In this document: positions 12,153-19,920 of the stretch, piece after piece
Numbering within the stretch: the first letter of the stretch is position 1
How the letters are laid out: each line of letters begins with the position of its first letter
DNA from: Albugo candida
Taxonomy: Eukaryota > Oomycota > Peronosporomycetes > Albuginales > Albuginaceae
DNA length: 19,920 nucleotides
Direction: 5' to 3'
NCBI GenBank assembly: GCA_905220665.1
Contig: CAJNAR010000119.1
Span: 1-19,920, forward strand
Notes under the pieces: model-generated
What the model was told of the DNA's origin: nothing
Databases searched by the model: none
The model's input: the letters and a program-made list of their open reading frames with translations, nothing else
Made by a program: the position numbers and the translations under genes

Positions 12153-14176
12153 GGTACCTATGTCATAAAAGTAATGTAGAAGGAAGTAATATCTTAGTAG
12201 CGGATACGAGTGCAATAGAGTAGATTACTAGTGCTTGAATTCGAATCTTTTGCAAGAAAGCCTCCTTCCGGAACGATGTCATTAGAGTATTAAATAATCC
12301 TAATTCTACCTTTTTGATAGATTTGGACTATCCAAACGCGTTCCTCCATCTCACTCCCCACGATGTTTTGACACTTTGGTACTTTTTCATAAAAGTAATG
12401 TAGAAGGAAGTAATAGCATATTAGCGGATACGAGTGCAATCAAGTAGATTACTATTGCACCAATTCGAATCTTTTGTAAGAAAGCTTCCTTCCGGAACGA
12501 CTGTCATTAGATGAATAAATAATCCTAATTCTACCACTTGGATGGATGTTGACTATCCAAACACGTTCCTGCATCTCACTCCCCACGATGTTTTGAAACT
12601 ATGGTATTTTTTTCATAAAAGTAATGTAGAAGGAAGTAATAGCATATTAGCGGATACGAGTGCAATCAAGTAGATTACTATTGCACCAATTCGAATCTTT
12701 TGTAAGAAAGCCTCCTTCCGGAACGACTGTCATTAGATGAACAAATAATCCTAATTCTACCACTTGGATGGATTCGGACTATCCAAACACGTTCCTGCAT
12801 CTCACTCTCTACAATGTTTTGAAACTATGGTATCTTTTTCATAAAAGTAATGTAGAAGGAAGTAATAGCATATTAGCGGATACGAGTGCAATCAAGTAGA
12901 TTACTATTGCACCAATTCGAATCTTTTGTAAGAAAGCCTCCTTCCGGAACGACTGTCATTAGATGAACAAATAATCCTAATTCTACCACTTGGATGGATT
13001 CGGACTATCCAAACACGTTCCTGCATCTCACTCTCTACAATGTTTTAAAACTATGGTATCTTTTTCATAAAAGTAATGTAGAAGGAAGTAATAGCATATT
13101 AGCGGATACGAGTGCAATAGAGTAGATTACTAGTGCTTGAATTCAAATCTTTTGTAAGAAAGCCTCCTTCCGGAACGATGTCATTAGAGTATTAAATATT
13201 ATTAATTCTTCCTTTTTGATAGATTTACACTATCCAAACACGTTCCTCCATCTCACTCCCACGATGTTTTGAAACTATGGTACCTATGTCATAAAAGTAA
13301 TGTAGAAGGAAGTAATAGCATATTAGCGGATACGAGTGCAATAGAGTAGATTACTAGTGCGCGAATTCGAATCTTTTGCAAGAAAGCCTCCTTCCGGAAC
13401 GATGTCATTAGAGTATTAAATATTCCTAATTCTACCTTTTTGATAGATTAGGACTATCCAAACGCGTTCCTCCATCTCACTCCCCACGATGTTTTGACAC
13501 TTTGGTACCTTTTCATGAAAGTAATGTAAAAGGAAGTAATAGCATATTAGCGGATACGAGTGCAATTGAGTAGATTACTAGTGCGCGAATTTGAATCTTT
13601 TGCAAGAAAGCCTCCTTCCGGAACGATGTCATTCGAGTAGCAAATATTCCTAATTCTACCTTTTTGATAGATTTACACTATCCAAACACGTTCCTCCATC
13701 TCACTCCCCACGATGTTTTGAAACTATGGTACCTATGTCATAAAAGTAATGTAGAAGGAAGTAATAGCATATTAGCGGATACGAGTGCAATAGAGTAGAT
13801 TAGTAGTGCACGAATTCAAATCTTTTGCAAGAAAGCCTCCTTCCGGGACGATGTCATTAGAGTATTAAATATTCCTAATTCTACCTTTTTGATAGATTTG
13901 GACTATCCAAACACGTTCCTCCATCTCACTCCCACGATGTTTTGAAACTATGGTATCTTTTTCATGAAAGTAATGTAAAAGGAAGTAATAGCATATTAGC
14001 GGATACGAGTGCAATTGAGTAGATTACTAGTGCGCGAATTTGAATCTTTTGCAAGAAAGCCTCCTTCCGGAACGATGTCATTCGAGTAGCAAATATTCCT
14101 AATTCTAGCTTTTTGATAGATTTGGACTATCCAAACACGTTCCTCCATCTCACTTCCCACGATGTTTTGAAACTAT
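12153..14176 (-). repeat. Higher-order repeat R1, copy 2 (9 monomers, ~2024 bp)
   Basis: This copy has the same ordered variants as copy 1: ATCTTAGTAGCGG near 12190, AAGCTTCC with GATGAATAAATAATCC near 12483-12530, ATTATTAATTCTTCC near 13198, and CTTCCGGGACG near 13842. It has one extra monomer. The class C monomer with CTCTCTACAATG occurs once in copy 1 (near 11007) but twice in a row here (near 12806 and 13031), so a single-monomer duplication followed the block duplication. A third start is visible at 14177 (ATCTTAGCAGCGG near 14214), but similarity then breaks off at about 14402. Confidence 0.8.
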
Positions 14177-16654
14177 GGTACCTATGTCAGAAAAGTAATG
14201 TAGAAGGAAGTAATATCTTAGCAGCGGATACGAGTGCAATAGAGTAGATTACTAGTGCTTGAATTCGAATCTTTTGCAAGAAAGACTCCTTCCGGAACGA
14301 TGTCATTAGAGTATTAAATATTCCTAATTCTACCTTTTTGATAGATTAGGACTATCCAAACGCGTTCCTCCATCTCACTCCCCACGATGTTTTGACACTT
14401 TGGTACCTTTTCATGAAAGTAATGTAAAAGGAAGTAATAGCATATTAGCGGATACGAGTGCAATTGAGTAGATTACTAGTGCGCGAATTTGAATCTTTTG
14501 CAAGAAAGCCTCCTTCCGGAACGATGTCATTAGAGTATTAAATATTCCTAATTCTACCTTTTTGATAGATTTGGACTATCCAAACACGTTCCTCCATCTC
14601 ACTCCCCACGATGTTTTGAAACTATGGTATCTTTTTCATAAAAGTAATGTAGAAGGAAGTCATAGCATATTAGCGGATACGAGTGCAATCAAGTAGATTA
14701 CTATTGCACCAATTCGAATCTTTTGTAAGAAAGCCTCCTTCCGGAACGACTGTCATTAGATGAACAAATAATCCTAATTCTACCACTTGGATGGATTTGG
14801 ACTATCCAAACACGTTCCTCCATCTCACTCCCCACGATGTTTTGAAACTATGGTATCTTTTTCATAAAAGTAATGTAGAAGGAAGTAATAGCATATTAGC
14901 GGATACGAGTGCAATCAAGTAGATTACTATTGCACCAATTCGAATCTTTTTGTAAGAAAGCCTCCTTCCGGAACGATGTCATTAGATGAACAAATAATCC
15001 TAATTCTACCACTTGGATGGATTTGGACTATCCAAACGCGTTCCTCCATCTCACTCCCCACGATGTTTTGACACTTTGGTACCTTTTCATGAGAGTAATG
15101 TAAAAGGAAGTAATAGCATATAAACGGATACGAATGCAATTGAGTAGATTACTAGTGCGCGAATTTGAATCTTTTGCAAGAAAGCCTCCTTCCGGAACGA
15201 TGTCATTCGAGTAACAAATATTCCTAATTCTACCTTTTTGATAGATTTACACTTTCCAAACACGTTCCTCCATCTCACTCCCCACGATGTTTTGAAACTA
15301 TGGTACCTATGTCATAAAAGTAATGTAGAAGGAAGTAATAGCATATTAGCGGATACGAGTGCAATAGAGTAGATTAGTAGTGCACGAATTCAAATCTTTT
15401 GCAAGAAAGCCTCCTTCCGGGACGATGTCATTAGAGTATTAAATATTCCTAATTCTACCTTTTTGATAGATTTGGACTATCCAAACACGTTCCTCCATCT
15501 CACTTCCCACGATGTTTTGAAACTATGGTATCTTTTTCATGAAAGTAATGTAAAAGGAAGTAATAGCATATTAGCGGATACGAGTGCAATAGAGTAGATT
15601 ACTAGTGCTTGAATTCGAATCTTTGGCAAAAAAGCCTCCTTCCGGAACGATGTCATTCGAGTAACAAATATTCCTAATTCTAGCTTTTTGATAGATTTAC
15701 ACTATCCAAACACGTTCCTCCATCTCACTCCCCACGATGTTTTGAAACTATGGTACCTATGTCATAAAAGTAATGTAGAAGGAAGTAATATCTTAGTAGC
15801 GGATACGAGTGCAATAGAGTAGATTACTAGTGCTTGAATTCGAATCTTTTGCAAGAAAGACTCCTTCCGGAACGATGTCATTAGAGTATTAAATATTCCT
15901 AATTCTACCTTTTTGATAGATTTACACTATCCAAACACGTTCCTCCATCTCACTCCCCACGATGTTTTGAAACTATGGTACCTATGTCATAAAAGTAATG
16001 TAGAGGCAAGTAATAGCATATTAGCGGATACGAGTGCAATTGAGTAGATTAGTAGTGCACGAATTCAAATCTTTTGCAAGAAAGCCTCCTTCCGGGACGA
16101 TGTCATTAGAGTATTAAATATTCCTAATTCTACCTTTTTGATAGATTTGGACTATCCAAACACGTTCCTGCATCTCACTCCCCACGATGTTTTGAAACTA
16201 TGGTATCTTTTTCATAAAAGTAATGTAGAAGGAAGTAATAGCATATTAGCGGATACGAGTGCAATTGAGTAGATTACTAGTGCGCGAATTTGAATCGTTT
16301 GCAAGAAAGCCTCCTTCCGGAACGATGTCATTCGAGTAACAAATATTCCTAATTCTAGCTTTTTGATAGATTTACACTATCCAAACACGTTGCTCCATCT
16401 CACTTCGCACGATGTTTTGAAACTATGGTACCTATGTCATAAAAGTAATGTAGAAGAAGTAATAGCATATTAGCGGATACGAGTGCAATAGAGTAGATTA
16501 CTAGTGCTTGAATTCGAATCTTTTGCAAGAAAGCCTCCTTCCGGAACGATGTCATTAGAGTAACAAATATTCTTAATTCTACCACTTGGATGGATTTGAC
16601 CTATCCAAACACGTTCCTGCATCTCACTCTCTACAATGTTTTGAAACTATGGTA

Positions 16655-16659
16655 CCTAT
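16655..16659. repeat. Putative 5 bp target-site duplication (left copy), CCTAT
   Basis: These are the last five satellite bases before the LTR. Ty1/copia integrases usually generate 5 bp target duplications, so CCTAT should reappear just after the 3' LTR, beyond this window. Only one copy is visible, so this is inferred from the exact satellite/LTR breakpoint. Confidence 0.5.
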
Positions 16660-16870
16660 TGTTGAAGAAAGTTGGACAAGTTCAGATAAAAACCGGATAA
16701 GATCGGAAGAGTTGGATAAGATCAGATCATTAGTGGCGCGGAAAGATGCGATAAGAAATAGGTTACTGATAGTATAGAGAAGCGATATAGAGAATGTGGT
16801 ATAGGCTTAGACTATCTTTTTGAGAACTAAGGACCTACAAATATAGATACTTTCCAATTTGACTGCAACA
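16660..16870 (+). repeat. 5' long terminal repeat (211 bp), TGTTG...CAACA
   Basis: The left edge is where the satellite monomer is interrupted: GGTACCTAT is followed by TGTTGAAGAAAG instead of GTCATAAAAG. The right edge is placed at GACTGCAACA, because TGTTG and CAACA form a perfect 5 bp terminal inverted repeat of the usual TG...CA type and a plausible primer-binding site follows immediately. The LTR contains GGATAAGATC twice (16695-16704 and 16714-16723), a possible enhancer-type direct repeat, and TATAGAGA at about 16773 as a weak TATA candidate. Without the 3' LTR the right boundary is inferred, and the left boundary is firm. Confidence 0.78.
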
Positions 16871-16882
16871 GGTTAACAGCCA
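16871..16882 (+). other. Candidate primer-binding site, half-tRNA (initiator Met anticodon region) type
   Basis: GGTTAACAGCCA directly abuts the proposed LTR end CAACA. From memory, Drosophila copia has GGTTATGGGCCC at the same place, complementary to the anticodon arm of initiator tRNA-Met. The sequence here shares GGTTA and a nearby GCC with that type, but not all bases. The usual plant-type site TGGTATCAGAG is absent at this junction. A TGGTATAGG at 16798 is inside the LTR and has no CA end before it. Confidence 0.4.
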
Positions 16883-16923
16883 CAACTCTTGTTTTTCTCA
16901 AAAGCTACCAACTCTTTTAATAA
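16883..16923 (+). other. Short untranslated leader between primer-binding site and gag
   Basis: This is a 41 bp pyrimidine-rich stretch with no upstream ATG, ending TTTTAATAA directly before the gag ATG. A packaging signal could lie here or in early gag, but nothing specific can be recognised. Confidence 0.5.
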
Positions 16924-18015
16924 ATGGATATGTTGAGAGAAGACAATTACTTCAGCTGGGAATTCAGTGCTCGAATGCAGCTGATGCGAAAGGGGTTGCT
17001 GGACCATATTGACCCGGTAAAAACCCCAAGCGAGGATGACAGCAACGCTGGGATTTGGAAGATCAATGACATGAAGGCGTTTGCGGTCATTTCGACCATG
17101 ATCAGCCCCAACTTACAGTCTATGGTTAGATCAGCATGTAGTGCTGCTCAAGCATGGGACATCTTGAAGAATTTCTTCTTGAGGCGCTACTTGCACAACA
17201 GGATCCAGAAGAAGCGGGAGTTACATGAGTTCAAGATGAAGAAAGGCGGATGCGTTATGGATCATTTTTTGAGGTTCGACGAGTTGTGCATGTCAATGCA
17301 AGCAATAGGAGCGTCCATCGACTTGGATGAGCAGCTGGTTGTACTACTTGGAAGCATGTCAGAAGATTTCGACCAGACTATCAAGATCATGGAGAATGTA
17401 CCAGGGATGGACATGTTTCAAGCGAAGGAAATGCTTCTTCGCGAATCAGAAAGCATCAGTGCCAAGGAAAAGCATGGCATGGCACTCAAAGCGCAGTATA
17501 AGCGGCAAAGCAAAGGTCGAGCAAATAGGCCGAACAGGAATACAGCGAAGTTCGAGGGAAAGTGTTTCCGGTGTAACAAGTATGGGCACAAACAAGCGGA
17601 TTGTTGGAGAAGTAACAAGGCCGACAGCGAGGAAGCCCATGCATTCACAATTTTTCAAGAATCTCAAGCGAATTGGATTCTGGACAGTGGCGCAAGCAGT
17701 CAAATGTGTCCCAACAAAATTGAATTTACCGACTTGCAAGCAATGAAGAAAAAGATTCCGATATCTGTTGCCAATGGAAGCAAGGTTTATGCAGTAGGAG
17801 TTGGAACCATCTTTGTGCGACTCAAGAACAACAAAAATATCAGTATTGATGATGTTTTGTACGTTCCCGGTCTCGAGCAAAAGCTACTCTCCGTATCTGC
17901 ACTAACGGAAAAAGGACTCCAGGTTGTCTTTCGGAATCTTACCTGTGAAATCAAAAGTGACAATCGAAATTGTGGATATTCAACGTATTGGAAAGCTTTT
18001 CGTTCTCGAATGTGA
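16924..18015 (+). CDS. gag: Gag and protease part of copia polyprotein (ends by frameshift)
   Basis: The 363-codon frame starts at the ATG preceded in frame by TAA (16921-16923), so no longer N-terminus is possible in this frame. Residues of about 7-200 resemble the UBN2/retrotransposon Gag region (NYFSWEF near the start, then LHEFKMKKGG and a LGSMSEDF segment). They should form the RNA-packaging capsid. A basic stretch precedes a CX2CX4HX4C zinc knuckle (C214, C217, H222, C227), which binds nucleic acid. The aspartic protease follows, with catalytic D254 in LDSGASSQM, then VANGSK and VLYVPGLEQKLLSVSAL. Copia-like similarity stops at about codon 348 (near 17967). The last ~16 codons are out-of-frame sequence, so the true polyprotein continued in the next frame. 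The N-terminus is slightly short for a copia Gag. Confidence 0.9.
   Translation: MDMLREDNYFSWEFSARMQLMRKGLLDHIDPVKTPSEDDSNAGIWKINDMKAFAVISTMISPNLQSMVRSACSAAQAWDILKNFFLRRYLHNRIQKKRELHEFKMKKGGCVMDHFLRFDELCMSMQAIGASIDLDEQLVVLLGSMSEDFDQTIKIMENVPGMDMFQAKEMLLRESESISAKEKHGMALKAQYKRQSKGRANRPNRNTAKFEGKCFRCNKYGHKQADCWRSNKADSEEAHAFTIFQESQANWILDSGASSQMCPNKIEFTDLQAMKKKIPISVANGSKVYAVGVGTIFVRLKNNKNISIDDVLYVPGLEQKLLSVSALTEKGLQVVFRNLTCEIKSDNRNCGYSTYWKAFRSRM
17965..17970 (+). other. Frameshift lesion 1 (protease to integrase, +1)
   Basis: Copia-like similarity is in the first forward frame up to CGA (17965-17967) and in the second from ATT (17969). One extra A in the run AAA accounts for it. It lies inside a structured region and not at a Gag/Pol border, and no slippery heptamer with a downstream pseudoknot is evident. 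A lesion or sequencing indel is more likely than programmed frameshifting. Confidence 0.75.
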
Positions 18016-18172
18016 AACACTTGAAGTCGCACATTTTGGTGGAGAGGCAGGTCAAGACGAAGACGTTCCGGTGGACGAATCCATTTGGCACGCAAGGTTT
18101 GGTCATATTTCGATCAAGAGAATGAAAAACATAAGGAATTATGTCAGTGGACTCAATTTGAAGACAAAATGA
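17969..18172 (+). pseudogene. Pol fragment between frameshift and stop: pre-integrase region with first half of HHCC zinc site
   Basis: After about 17968 the coding similarity moves to the second forward frame. Upstream the open frame extends back to 17924, but those codons overlap the Gag-protease frame and look like shadow sequence. The segment includes RIGKLFVLE, typical of the end of the protease/pre-integrase linker, and WHARFGH, where two histidines separated by four residues supply the HH half of the integrase N-terminal zinc site. The frame is cut by TGA at 18170-18172. The same frame reopens immediately afterwards and carries the CC half, so this is one broken gene and not two. One extra base in CGAAATT (17965-17970) would explain the frame change. 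Confidence 0.82.
18170..18172 (+). other. In-frame nonsense codon (TGA) inside the integrase N-terminal zinc domain
   Basis: The same frame is open on both sides. The HH half of the zinc site lies before the TGA and the CC half lies after it. The stop therefore splits a single domain and marks inactivation. Confidence 0.85.
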
Positions 18173-19549
18173 GGAATGGATTGTGAAGAGTCCGAAATTT
18201 GTGAAGGGTGTATGAATGGAAAGTCAACTGTTCAGCCATTTAGATCATCTGCGTATGGAAAAGTAAAGACAATAGCCTTGTTAGAAGTGGTTCACAGTGA
18301 TGTCACTGGGCCGATGCGAGTGAAGTCTCAAGGTGGCGCGAAGTTCATGGTCACATTCATCGATGATTTTTCAAGATTCATTCATGCCTATTTTATCCAA
18401 AGCAAGGGTGAAGTTTTCAGTAAATTTACCGAATTCAAAGCACTTGTCGAGAATCAGTTCGGAAAAAGGATCAAGTGTTTGCGTTCGGATAATGGTGGGG
18501 AATACATCAACGACAAATTTGCCAACTTATGCAAAAATTCCGGAATCATACATCAAACCACGGTTCCATATTCGCCACAACAGAACGGACTCGCAGAACG
18601 GATGAAACGGACACTTACGGAACGTGCGAGGTGCATGTTATCGCATATGCAAGTGGAGGAAAAATGGTGGGCAGAAGCTATGAACACAGCTGTGTACGTG
18701 ACAAACAGAGTACCCTGTGCAGCAAATCAATTCAAAACCCCATTTGAAGTATGTTTCGGTCGGAAGCCAAGCGTCGCGCACTTTAAAGTGTTTGGAGCTC
18801 AAGGTTATGCACATATCGACAAATCCAAGAGATCCAAAGTCGACAGCAAAGCTTACAAATGTATGTTTCTGGGCTATTTCGAAAACATTAAAGGGTATCG
18901 TGTCTGGAATTTGGAAGCTCATCGTTTGGAAACAACACGTACAGCTAAATTTCAAGAAGTGCAAAACTCAAAATATTTTGAAGTCGTATGCTGCGACAAA
19001 TCCACGGACCAGTTAAAATCTATGGAAAACCAGCATTATGAGGAGGAAGACATGCATCTCGAAAGAGAGCATAACAGCGATGATGCAATGGAAATAGATG
19101 AAGAGTTTGACCAACAGGATGAACATCCAGGGGAAGATGATGTCAGCATGGATTTTAATTCAGCTACGGAGATTGTTCCCAGGGGGAGATTGGATGGTTT
19201 CACTGGTTCTCCGACATTCGCACCATCTGGGCCCAATCACCTTCTCGAAAGTGAGCCGTCTCATTCAATCGTGCCATACGAAATTTCGGATGCCATTATT
19301 CCAGTGGACATCGAAGAAACTCGACCACAGAAAAGATTTCGCATAGAACAAGAACAGGCGAATGCTGTTTTGGATTTACCATCAACGTACAAAGAGGCAA
19401 TGCGGTCTCCGGATTCAGATGAATGGAAAAAGGCGTTTCAAACTAGAGCTCGAAGCACTCAAGGAAAAGGAGACTTGGATACTGACTTCAAAGACACCAC
19501 ATATGAAGGTCATTGGAACAAAATGGGTTTTTACTCTAAATCGGAATGA
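18173..19549 (+). pseudogene. Integrase and acidic linker of copia polyprotein (between internal stop and second frameshift)
   Basis: The first ATG is at 18176, but that is only where the frame reopens after the TGA. Integrase joins the element cDNA to host DNA. Residues counted from 18176: C9 and C12 (ICEGC) complete the HHCC zinc site. The catalytic core has D42 in HSDVTGP, D105 in RSDNGGEY and E141 in NGLAERM, exactly 35 residues after the second aspartate (D,D35E). Further on are WWAEAMNTAVYVTNRVP, FGAQGYAHI and FLGY, typical of copia integrase C-terminal regions. Residues of about 288-330 are very acidic (EEEDMHLERE, EEFDQQDEHPGEDD), as is common in the integrase-RT linker. RT similarity begins at PSTYKEAMRSPDSDEWKKAF and then moves to the third forward frame near 19445. 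The codons from there to the TGA at 19547-19549 are out of frame. Confidence 0.9.
19442..19448 (+). other. Frameshift lesion 2 (start of RT, +1)
   Basis: RT similarity switches from the second to the third forward frame at ACTAGAG. One extra base, probably A19445, explains it. Both frameshifts in this copy have the same sign and both involve an apparent extra A. Confidence 0.75.
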
Positions 19550-19920
19550 ATTTGGTGAAGTTGAAAAGTACAAGGCAAGACTTGTCGCTTTGGGCTACCG
19601 ACAAAAATATGGAGTGGATTATATGGACACATATGCGCCAGTTGCAAACATGAATTCCATTCGGGTTTACCTGGTGGCTTGTTGTCACCAAGGATTTCAT
19701 ATTCAGCAATATGATGTCGACACCGCGTTTCTCAATGGGCATCTGGATGAAGAAGTCTACATTCATCCACCGCGAGGTGTTCAAGCTCAGGCTAACGATG
19801 TCTGTCTTCTGAAGCGAAGCTTATATGGTCTGAAGCAATCTGCAGCAACATGGTTTAAGACAATTTCACGAGTGTTTTTGGAAATGGGTTTCCGACACTG
19901 CAGAACAGACTCGTGCATAT
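19446..19920 (+). pseudogene. Reverse transcriptase N-terminal half, third forward frame, runs off the window
   Basis: This is an open frame of 158 codons with no ATG at its start, continuing the RT domain after a one-base shift near 19445. It begins ELEALKEKETWIL and then shows the copia RT pattern in order: KWVFTLNRNEFGEVEKYKARLVALGYRQ, D-Y-M-D-T-Y-A-P-V-A, motif A QQYDVDTAFLNGHLDEEVYI (catalytic Asp codon at 19713-19715), and LKRSLYGLKQSAATWF. The YVDD-type motif B/C active site should lie beyond 19920. No stop or frame change is visible within these 475 bases. RT copies element RNA into DNA in the virus-like particle, but this copy cannot be made as one protein because of the upstream breaks. 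Confidence 0.92.

Larger units (their letters stand above)
9322..16659 (-). repeat. Satellite array, right block, reverse orientation (~32.6 monomers of 224-226 bp)
   Basis: This is the same satellite family reverse-complemented. Monomer boundaries (GGTACC, GGTATC or decayed forms) lie at 9453, 9679, 9904, 10129, 10353, 10578, 10804, 11030, 11255, 11479, 11703, 11928, 12153, 12378, 12603, 12829, 13055, 13279, 13504, 13728, 13952, 14177, 14402, 14626, 14852, 15078, 15302, 15527, 15752, 15977, 16202, 16427 and 16651. Besides A- and B-like monomers, this block has a third class (C) marked by GAACGACTGTCATTAGATGA, AATAATCC and ACCACTTGGATGGAT. Class C monomers are about 226 bp because of extra bases. 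The block stops in mid-monomer at 16659, where an LTR begins. The normal continuation after GGTACCTAT would be GTCATAAAAGTAATG. Confidence 0.97.
16660..19920 (+). mobile_element. Ty1/copia LTR retrotransposon, 5' part, inserted in the satellite and truncated by the window edge
   Basis: In order the element shows a 5' LTR, a candidate primer-binding site, Gag with a CCHC knuckle, aspartic protease, integrase, and the start of reverse transcriptase. Integrase before reverse transcriptase is the copia (Pseudoviridae) order and excludes Ty3/gypsy. The base composition is more balanced than the AT-rich satellite. The copy is disabled: frame changes near 17968 and 19445 and a stop at 18170-18172 interrupt the polyprotein. 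The rest of RT, RNase H, the polypurine tract and the 3' LTR should lie to the right. The insertion post-dates this part of the array, because it splits a satellite monomer. Confidence 0.95.

Noticed and set aside
1..16659. CRISPR array or bacterial repeat system
   Set aside because: The units are 224-226 bp and similar over their whole length, with no unique spacers. The adjoining element is a eukaryotic copia retrotransposon.
1..16659. CENP-B-box-like motif in the monomer
   Set aside because: I found no sequence fitting TTCGnnnnAnnCGGG in the consensus. The TTCGAATTC stretches lack the second half.
9322..16659. A host gene or RNA gene hidden in the satellite
   Set aside because: Every 225 bp interval is filled by a recognisable monomer, with no interruption long enough to hold another feature and no tRNA- or rRNA-like sequence.
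16586..16777. 63-codon ORF crossing the satellite/LTR border
   Set aside because: It joins satellite sequence to the LTR across the insertion point, so it cannot be an old gene.
17960..17975. Programmed ribosomal frameshift separating gag-protease from integrase
   Set aside because: The shift lies after the protease and inside the pre-integrase region, there is no convincing slippery site, and a stop and a second frameshift follow. Decay or an indel error explains it better.
17418..18095. Reverse-strand and alternative-frame ORFs over the gag and protease region
   Set aside because: They are shadows of the real gag-protease frame and have no domain features.

Overview
The window is eukaryotic repeat DNA with no host gene that I can support. 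Positions 1-16659 (84% of the window) are one satellite family with a 224-226 bp monomer. Positions 16660-19920 are the 5' part of a Ty1/copia LTR retrotransposon inserted into that satellite. The lineage cannot be fixed from the sequence. The style of the copia polyprotein reminds me of oomycete elements, but that is an impression and not a test.

Layout: (1) 1-9321, about 41.5 monomers in one orientation, each starting at a GGTACC (or CGTACC) block. Two main monomer classes (A and B) and hybrids are arranged in partial higher-order repeats, including a ~950 bp block duplicated almost exactly 1797 bp apart. (2) 9322, a polarity switch: the array flips orientation. The junction forms a perfect inverted repeat with 58 bp arms and an 18 bp spacer. 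(3) 9322-16659, about 32.6 monomers of the same family in reverse orientation, with a variant class (C) almost absent from the left block and a tandem higher-order repeat of 8 then 9 monomers. (4) 16660, the satellite stops in mid-monomer and a 211 bp LTR starts (TGTTG...CAACA), followed by a candidate half-tRNA-type primer-binding site, gag, protease, integrase and the start of reverse transcriptase, which runs off the window.

The retrotransposon copy is broken: two +1 frameshifts (near 17968 and 19445) and one in-frame TGA (18170-18172) divide its single gag-pol frame into four pieces. Diagnostic motifs remain in each piece: CCHC knuckle, DSGAS protease site, HHCC and D,D35E integrase, and RT motif A.

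Taken together this looks like satellite heterochromatin, possibly centromeric or pericentromeric, with internal inversion, block amplification and later retrotransposon insertion. I found no new enzymatic or defence system. The most unusual things are the polarity switch with its dyad, the block duplications, and the nucleotide-level insertion point that predicts the sequence beyond the window.
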